Assembly: GCA_030613285.1 (NCBI GenBank)
Contig: JAUWME010000004.1
Span: 1 to 18,845, forward strand
From: Candidatus Zymogenus sp.
Lineage (GTDB): Bacteria > Desulfobacterota > Zymogenia > Zymogenales > Zymogenaceae
Length of the DNA stretch: 18,845 nucleotides
Direction: 5' to 3'
A model generated the notes under the pieces. It had not been told where the DNA came from and did not search any database. It saw nothing but the letters and a program-made list of their open reading frames with translations. Position 1 is the stretch's first letter, and each line of letters starts with the position of its first letter. The position numbers were made by a program, and so were the translations under genes. Below, one piece after another: positions 15,550 through 18,845 of the stretch.

Positions 15550-15686
15550 TTTTAGCACCTTCTTACTAAGCCATCTTAAAACTTAATAAGGAAAATTGCA
15601 AATTGCTATTTTACTAAAAATTCTGCAACCCTCTTTAAAACAATATATTATCAGCAAAACCATTGAACCCAGCCCAATCAACCAAA

Positions 15687-16640
15687 TCAATCTGTTGCTG
15701 TCACCGAAAAAAAATCTCCAAGGTCAACATTACCACCACTTATTATAACCCCGATCCTTTTGCTCTTAACATCAATCCTCCCAGAAAGCAGACCCGCCAA
15801 GGAGACCGCCCCCGACGGCTCCACAACAAGCTTCATCCTCTCCCACAAAAAGCGCATCGCCCCAACAATCTCTTCCTCCGAAACCGTAACAATATCAGTC
15901 ACATTCTTCTGGATTATACTAAATGTCCTCTCGCAAAGGTTTGTCCTTAATCCATCTGCGATTGTATCAGGATTGTCATTCTTTACTATATAGCCTGCCT
16001 CCATAGACCGATAAGCATCATCTGCCATCTTTGGCTCTGCAGCAAAAACATCAATCTTTTTGTTAAACCCTTTAGCACAGAGAGAAGTACCAGAAAGGAG
16101 CCCCCCACCGCCCACAGGAGCAATCAATAGATCAAGTCCACTCACATCTTCCAAGAGCTCCAGTGCCGCCGTACCCGCTCCGGCAATGATATTGTCATTA
16201 TCATAGGGATGGACCAGCGTATAGCCGTGTTTCTTAATTAACGCCTCCGCAGTCGATATCCTTGCGGTTTCTGAATTCTCACAAAAGACAACCTCTGCCC
16301 CGTAACCCCGGGTTGCGGCAACCTTGACATCGGGAGAGCTTTTCGGCATTACAATGGTCGATTCAATCCCTAAAAGCCCCGTTGCCAACGCCACCGCCTG
16401 GGCATGGTTCCCGCTGGAATGCGCTACAACCCCCCTATCCTTCTCTTCATCAGAAAGTTGACTGATTGTATTAAAAGCACCTCGTATTTTAAAAGAACCA
16501 GCTCGTTGAAAACTCTCATTCTTGAAAAAAAGTGAAGCCCCCAATCTTTCATTTACCGTCCTTGAGGTCATCACAAACGTCCGATTTATGTACAGCCCAA
16601 TCCGCCCTGCTGCCTCCCTAATATCCTGAATGGTTACCAT
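15687..16640 (-). CDS. Threonine/serine dehydratase family PLP enzyme without ACT domain
   Basis: 317 residues, a fold-type II PLP enzyme. The Schiff-base Lys is K51 in GSFKIRGAFN; SSGNHAQ (75-81) holds the substrate carboxylate; GGGG (177-180) binds the PLP phosphate; and SGGNVD at about 301 supplies the ring-nitrogen contact. FQRAGSFKIRGA is the form seen in catabolic threonine ammonia-lyase (TdcB), serine racemase and hydroxyaspartate dehydratase, rather than biosynthetic IlvA. The length, with no C-terminal regulatory ACT domain, agrees. It would deaminate threonine or serine to 2-oxobutyrate or pyruvate; racemase activity cannot be excluded. The ATG is preceded by GGAG at the rather short spacing of 4. 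It lies 66 bases downstream of the V4R gene on the same strand, so co-transcription is likely. Confidence 0.92.
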   Translation of the reverse strand: MVTIQDIREAAGRIGLYINRTFVMTSRTVNERLGASLFFKNESFQRAGSFKIRGAFNTISQLSDEEKDRGVVAHSSGNHAQAVALATGLLGIESTIVMPKSSPDVKVAATRGYGAEVVFCENSETARISTAEALIKKHGYTLVHPYDNDNIIAGAGTAALELLEDVSGLDLLIAPVGGGGLLSGTSLCAKGFNKKIDVFAAEPKMADDAYRSMEAGYIVKNDNPDTIADGLRTNLCERTFSIIQKNVTDIVTVSEEEIVGAMRFLWERMKLVVEPSGAVSLAGLLSGRIDVKSKRIGVIISGGNVDLGDFFSVTATD

Positions 16641-16706
16641 ATCTCTCCAAATATCAATACAAATATAAAATCAAATAGTAATTCGCCATCCTCACTATCT
16701 ACAATA

Positions 16707-17294
16707 CTACTTTTTTTCCGCCTTTACATAACACGTGTCATCACCCAGAGCCTTGCACTTCACTTCTTTTACAAAATAAACTTCCTTACCATAAGCCATA
16801 TCAGCAATATACTGAATATGCCCAGTATAGTGATTACACATGGGCCTCTTGGTCTTTCGCCCCTTGCAGTGGATGCAATCAAATACGTCAAGATCATAAA
16901 GCTCTTCATCGTTGACAACAACCCTACCCTTCCCTGAACCAGCAACAAACAACTCAAGAGCCTTGTTAAATCGTTCTTTAGGAGCAAGGTCAAAAAACGA
17001 ATCAAAAAGGTGGCCAATCTTGTCAACATAACCAATGGTAGTGTACCCTATCCTCCGCCAAATGCCATGAGCACCGTTTAGCCCCACAAGGTTCTCCACC
17101 TCGGAGTAAATACTTGCCTGTTCAGGGATAGTCATACACGGCTCCCAGTTATATTCCGGGGGGTTTTCATATATGTGTACGAGACCAACATTTCTAAACA
17201 ATATCTTCGCGCCATTGTCTCCAAGGATTTCTCGAATCGCATCCAACCCACCCCGAATCCCAAGATTCGTTGCCATCCTCTCGTTTTCACTCAT
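16707..17294 (-). CDS. V4R (4-vinyl reductase) domain protein
   Basis: 195 residues. The C-terminal half is a V4R domain: C140 and C143 (CIHC), C153 and H155 (MCNHYTGHI), then the closing hairpin EVKCKALGDDTCYVKAEK with C180 and C188. V4R domains bind small molecules; they are found in the bacteriochlorophyll 4-vinyl reductase BchJ, in the aromatic-sensing part of XylR/DmpR activators, and in many stand-alone proteins. The Cys/His set suggests a bound metal. The N-terminal half (about 1-115, helical) may mediate dimerisation, with an NTRC- or haem-NO-binding-like fold possible. RBS AGGAG, spacing 7, and a promoter at 17325-17353 support it as first gene of a unit with the threonine dehydratase gene. 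A second V4R gene with a nearly identical C-terminus starts beyond the right window edge. Confidence 0.85.
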   Translation of the reverse strand: MSENERMATNLGIRGGLDAIREILGDNGAKILFRNVGLVHIYENPPEYNWEPCMTIPEQASIYSEVENLVGLNGAHGIWRRIGYTTIGYVDKIGHLFDSFFDLAPKERFNKALELFVAGSGKGRVVVNDEELYDLDVFDCIHCKGRKTKRPMCNHYTGHIQYIADMAYGKEVYFVKEVKCKALGDDTCYVKAEKK

Positions 17295-17324
17295 ACTCTA
17301 TCTCCTTTCAAAAGATATGTCATA

Positions 17325-17353
17325 ATTATACAATATTTTAGTACAAATATAAA
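17325..17353 (-). promoter_or_regulatory. Promoter of the V4R gene, TTTATA-N17-TATAAT
   Basis: On the - strand TTTATA (17353-17348) and a perfect -10 TATAAT (17330-17325) are separated by 17 bases. The start would be near 17318, leaving a 24-base leader with AGGAG before the ATG at 17294. Confidence 0.55.
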
Positions 17354-17519
17354 GAATTTTTACAAAAGAAATAAATTTTATTTATCACGCATTTTTTTCT
17401 AAAAGCATCGAGAACTTCATTTTTTATTCCCTTCAATTTTTTTTTTGACAATCCCCTCAAAACGTGGTACCAATTATCAAAGGTCACATTAATCCCTTAT
17501 TATTTATATAGATACTGTT

Positions 17520-17537
17520 ATGTGATTTTTATCACAT
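17520..17537. promoter_or_regulatory. CRP/FNR-family operator-like palindrome ATGTGAT-N4-ATCACAT
   Basis: ATGTGAT (17520-17526), TTTT, ATCACAT (17531-17537) is a perfect 7-bp-arm palindrome that contains TGTGA-N6-TCACA, the enterobacterial CRP consensus. It sits 205 bases before the response-regulator ATG. A TACAAT box at 17565-17570 would put the site centre about 48 bases before a start near 17577, not the standard -41.5 spacing. CRP/FNR relatives in other phyla use similar half-sites. Confidence 0.55.
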
Positions 17538-17741
17538 CAAATAGTTCGATTTAGGGATATTTATTACAATCTTGTTGGGGGTTGGTTATCGAGGGCTGGG
17601 CGATAGTATGCGGGAGTGTGGTTAAGGTTGGCAGGGGTTGGAGTAGCAGGAAACAAACATAACCTTGTTAAGTGAGAATTTGAAAGATAATGGAATTAAT
17701 TTTGCCTATTTATGGCACCAAACTAATAAAGAGAGGCTTTT

Positions 17742-18299
17742 ATGACAAACTGGGAAATTGACAGAATTGGAGGGAAAGGAATTATAAACGTCTTGATGAT
17801 TGAAGATGATAAGGGGTTTGCCAGGCTGATACAAGAGATGATCGAAAAAATGGGTGAGGGCATCTTCCATTTTAAGCATGTAGATAATCTCAAGAAGGGC
17901 CTTTCCGTCCTCTCCAAAGAGGATATTGATGTTGTCCTCTTGGACCTTCTACTGCCCGATAGCGAAGGATTGTTCACCTTTCTCAAGACCTTTAACGCCG
18001 CACCCGATGTTCCCATTGTAGTGCTGTCCGGTCTTGAAGATGACGAAACGTCAATTCTTGCCATCAGGGAGGGGGCACAGGATTTTATTTACAAGGGCTT
18101 TGTAAATAGAAATGTACTTATACGCTCCATCCGCCACTCCGTTGAGAGGAAAAGATCTTCGAAGGTACTAACTGCTGCCCGCAATATCCTTGAATCGGTC
18201 GTTGATAAAAAAAATGCCGAAGTTGAGGAGCTAACGATGAAACTCAAAGATTCAGAAAAAAAGAGAGAGAAACTCGAAATGCAATTGAAACAGTCCTAA
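17742..18299 (+). CDS. Response regulator receiver protein with C-terminal coiled coil
   Basis: 185 residues. REC domain at about 14-135: E21/D22/D23 in VLMIEDDKGFAR, phosphoacceptor D68 in VVLLDLLLPDSEG, S96 and K118. The sequence is clearly paralogous to the REC domains of the two GGDEF proteins (shared IEDDxGxAR, LPDSxGL, GAQDFIYK and SVERK blocks). Instead of PAS and GGDEF it ends in a charged coiled coil (about 142-185, VDKKNAEVEELTMKLKDSEK and on). It has no DNA-binding or enzymatic output domain, so it probably passes the phosphoryl signal by dimerisation or by binding a partner, or competes for the same kinase as its paralogs. AGAGG 5 bases before the ATG supports the start. It has a 447-base upstream region containing a CRP/FNR-like site. 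Confidence 0.92.
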   Translation: MTNWEIDRIGGKGIINVLMIEDDKGFARLIQEMIEKMGEGIFHFKHVDNLKKGLSVLSKEDIDVVLLDLLLPDSEGLFTFLKTFNAAPDVPIVVLSGLEDDETSILAIREGAQDFIYKGFVNRNVLIRSIRHSVERKRSSKVLTAARNILESVVDKKNAEVEELTMKLKDSEKKREKLEMQLKQS

Positions 18300-18712
18300 T
18301 AAGAAACGATTACGCTAAATAAGCTGCTCATATTAGCGATTCAAAATTGGTAACTTAGATTTGTGACGCGGTTCTTCTTTCAATATGTAAGTGATAAATT
18401 GAAATTGTTTATAACTTATTGAGATTGGTCGAAATATCGAGATTGATTGAAGCTAATCAAAAGGTGGAAATTGGGAAATTGGGGAAATTGATATTGCTAC
18501 ATTAACATAATTTCAATATCGATGGTAATGTAATACAATATTATCAAAAATCACAATACCCAAGATCCCGACGATACTAACAGTCCCTCTATTCCCTCTT
18601 GACTTTATCAACAGCAGCCCCAAACAGTCTAATCACCGACAACCCCGACAGCACCGGCCTTATCAACAGCAAACCCAAACAGTCTAATCACCGACAACCC
18701 CGACAGCCCTGT
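18300..18712. other. 413-base intergenic region with several repeats
   Basis: Between the convergent response regulator and second V4R genes. No ORF. It holds the GGAAATTG tandem repeat (18466-18490), an interlocked pair of inverted repeats (GATATTG 18490-18496 / CAATATC 18514-18520, and TACATTA 18498-18504 / TAATGTA 18526-18532), and the 55-base direct repeat (18605-18714). CGCTAA/TTAGCG near 18312-18340 is too weak to be called a terminator. Confidence 0.55.
18466..18490. repeat. Three tandem copies of GGAAATTG
   Basis: GGAAATTG at 18466-18473, 18474-18481 and, after one extra G, 18483-18490. Short simple-sequence tandem repeat; function unknown. Confidence 0.6.
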
Positions 18713-18714
18713 TT
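18605..18714. repeat. 55-base tandem direct repeat, two copies
   Basis: Copies at 18605-18659 and 18660-18714. Both begin TTATCAACAGCA; the core agrees over about 48 bases with only two mismatches (GC versus AA just after this start), through CCGACAACCCCGACAGC, then the last 7 bases diverge. The second copy ends at the stop codon of the V4R gene, so on the - strand the pair forms the first 100 bases of that gene's 3' untranslated region. Its C-rich composition differs from the AT-rich surroundings. Confidence 0.85.
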
Positions 18715-18845
18715 ACTTCTTTTCTACTTTAAAATAGCAGGTATCGTCCCCTTTCCCCTTGCACTTTGTCTCCCTTACGGTGTAAGCCCCCTTCTTGTCA
18801 AAGGCCCATTCGAGTACGTACTGGACGACTCCTTCATACACGGAG
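18713..18845 (-). CDS. V4R-domain protein, C-terminal 43 residues only (cut by window edge)
   Basis: On the - strand the frame entering from the window edge reads SVYEGVVQYVLEWAFDK, then TVRETKCKGKGDDTCYFKVEKK and a TAA at 18715-18713. The end matches the C-terminus of the V4R protein at 16707-17294 (KCKxxGDDTCYxKxEKK in both, with both Cys of the closing hairpin), and QYVLEWAFDKKGAY aligns with its QYIADMAYGKEVYF. It is therefore the 3' end of a paralogous V4R gene. The ligand-binding Cys/His part and start lie outside the window. The gene is convergent with the response regulator. Confidence 0.85.
   Translation of the reverse strand, partial: SVYEGVVQYVLEWAFDKKGAYTVRETKCKGKGDDTCYFKVEKK

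Larger units (their letters stand above)
17295..17741. other. 447-base divergent intergenic region
   Basis: Lies between the divergent V4R and response-regulator genes. It contains the V4R promoter (17325-17353), a TTGACA without a good -10 at 17445-17450, a CRP/FNR-like palindrome (17520-17537), a TACAAT box at 17565-17570, and a G-rich stretch at about 17574-17645 that I cannot explain. No ORF is credible. Confidence 0.55.

Noticed and set aside
17574..17645. G-rich stretch as a G-quadruplex
   Set aside because: G-runs of three or more exist, but with loops of about 11 bases; most tracts are only GG. The evidence is too weak.
18605..18714. 55-base repeat as a CRISPR array
   Set aside because: Only two directly abutting copies, no spacers, and no cas genes in the window.

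Overview
The window looks like part of a Gram-negative, probably anaerobic bacterial chromosome. The genes are moderate in GC and the intergenic spaces are very AT-rich. Markers pointing this way are a CapD/PglF-type sugar-nucleotide dehydratase, a polyferredoxin-like Fe-S protein, V4R-domain proteins, periplasmic-binding-protein transport parts, and several multi-sensor response regulators. A Desulfobacterota-like (deltaproteobacterial) host would fit, but this is inference; there is no rRNA or phylogenetic marker in the window. I see no tRNA, rRNA, insertion sequence, phage gene or CRISPR array.

Layout. From 1 to 8131 everything is on the + strand: the 3' part of a membrane-anchored nucleotide-sugar 4,6-dehydratase; a cysteine-rich 4Fe-4S protein; two large paralogous REC-PAS-PAS-GGDEF regulators (the first with a ruined GGDEF motif, the second intact); and a zinc-ribbon/TPR protein with a C-terminal membrane anchor. 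From 8224 to 11883 the strand flips to -: a dodecin, a ferritin-like/VIT1 membrane protein, and a two-gene unit of MBL-fold hydrolase plus Leu/Ile/Val-type substrate-binding protein. A small divergent methyltransferase-like gene (+) sits at 12084-12722. From 12770 to 17294 a - strand series follows: a two-helix zinc-ribbon membrane protein, an orphan DppC/OppC-type permease, a stand-alone MshEN-domain protein, a threonine dehydratase-like PLP enzyme, and a V4R-domain protein. At 17742-18299 (+) is a third response regulator of the same REC family, now with only a coiled-coil tail. The window ends inside a second V4R gene (-), 18713 to the edge.

How the parts could work together. The clearest theme is cyclic-di-GMP signalling: an intact phospho-regulated diguanylate cyclase, a degenerate paralog that may act as a nucleotide sensor or partner, a truncated REC paralog, and a stand-alone protein with two near-perfect c-di-GMP-binding MshEN motifs. 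The polysaccharide gene at the left edge is a conceivable downstream target, but nothing in the sequence proves a link. A second theme is pairs of parts split from their usual partners: a LivJ-type binding protein without permease or ATPase, and a DppC permease without DppB. A third theme is the V4R / REC / V4R arrangement at the right end, with a CRP/FNR-like palindrome in the region upstream of the REC gene. Most genes have their own leader and spacing above 60 bases, so the region is a string of mostly single-gene units rather than one large operon.
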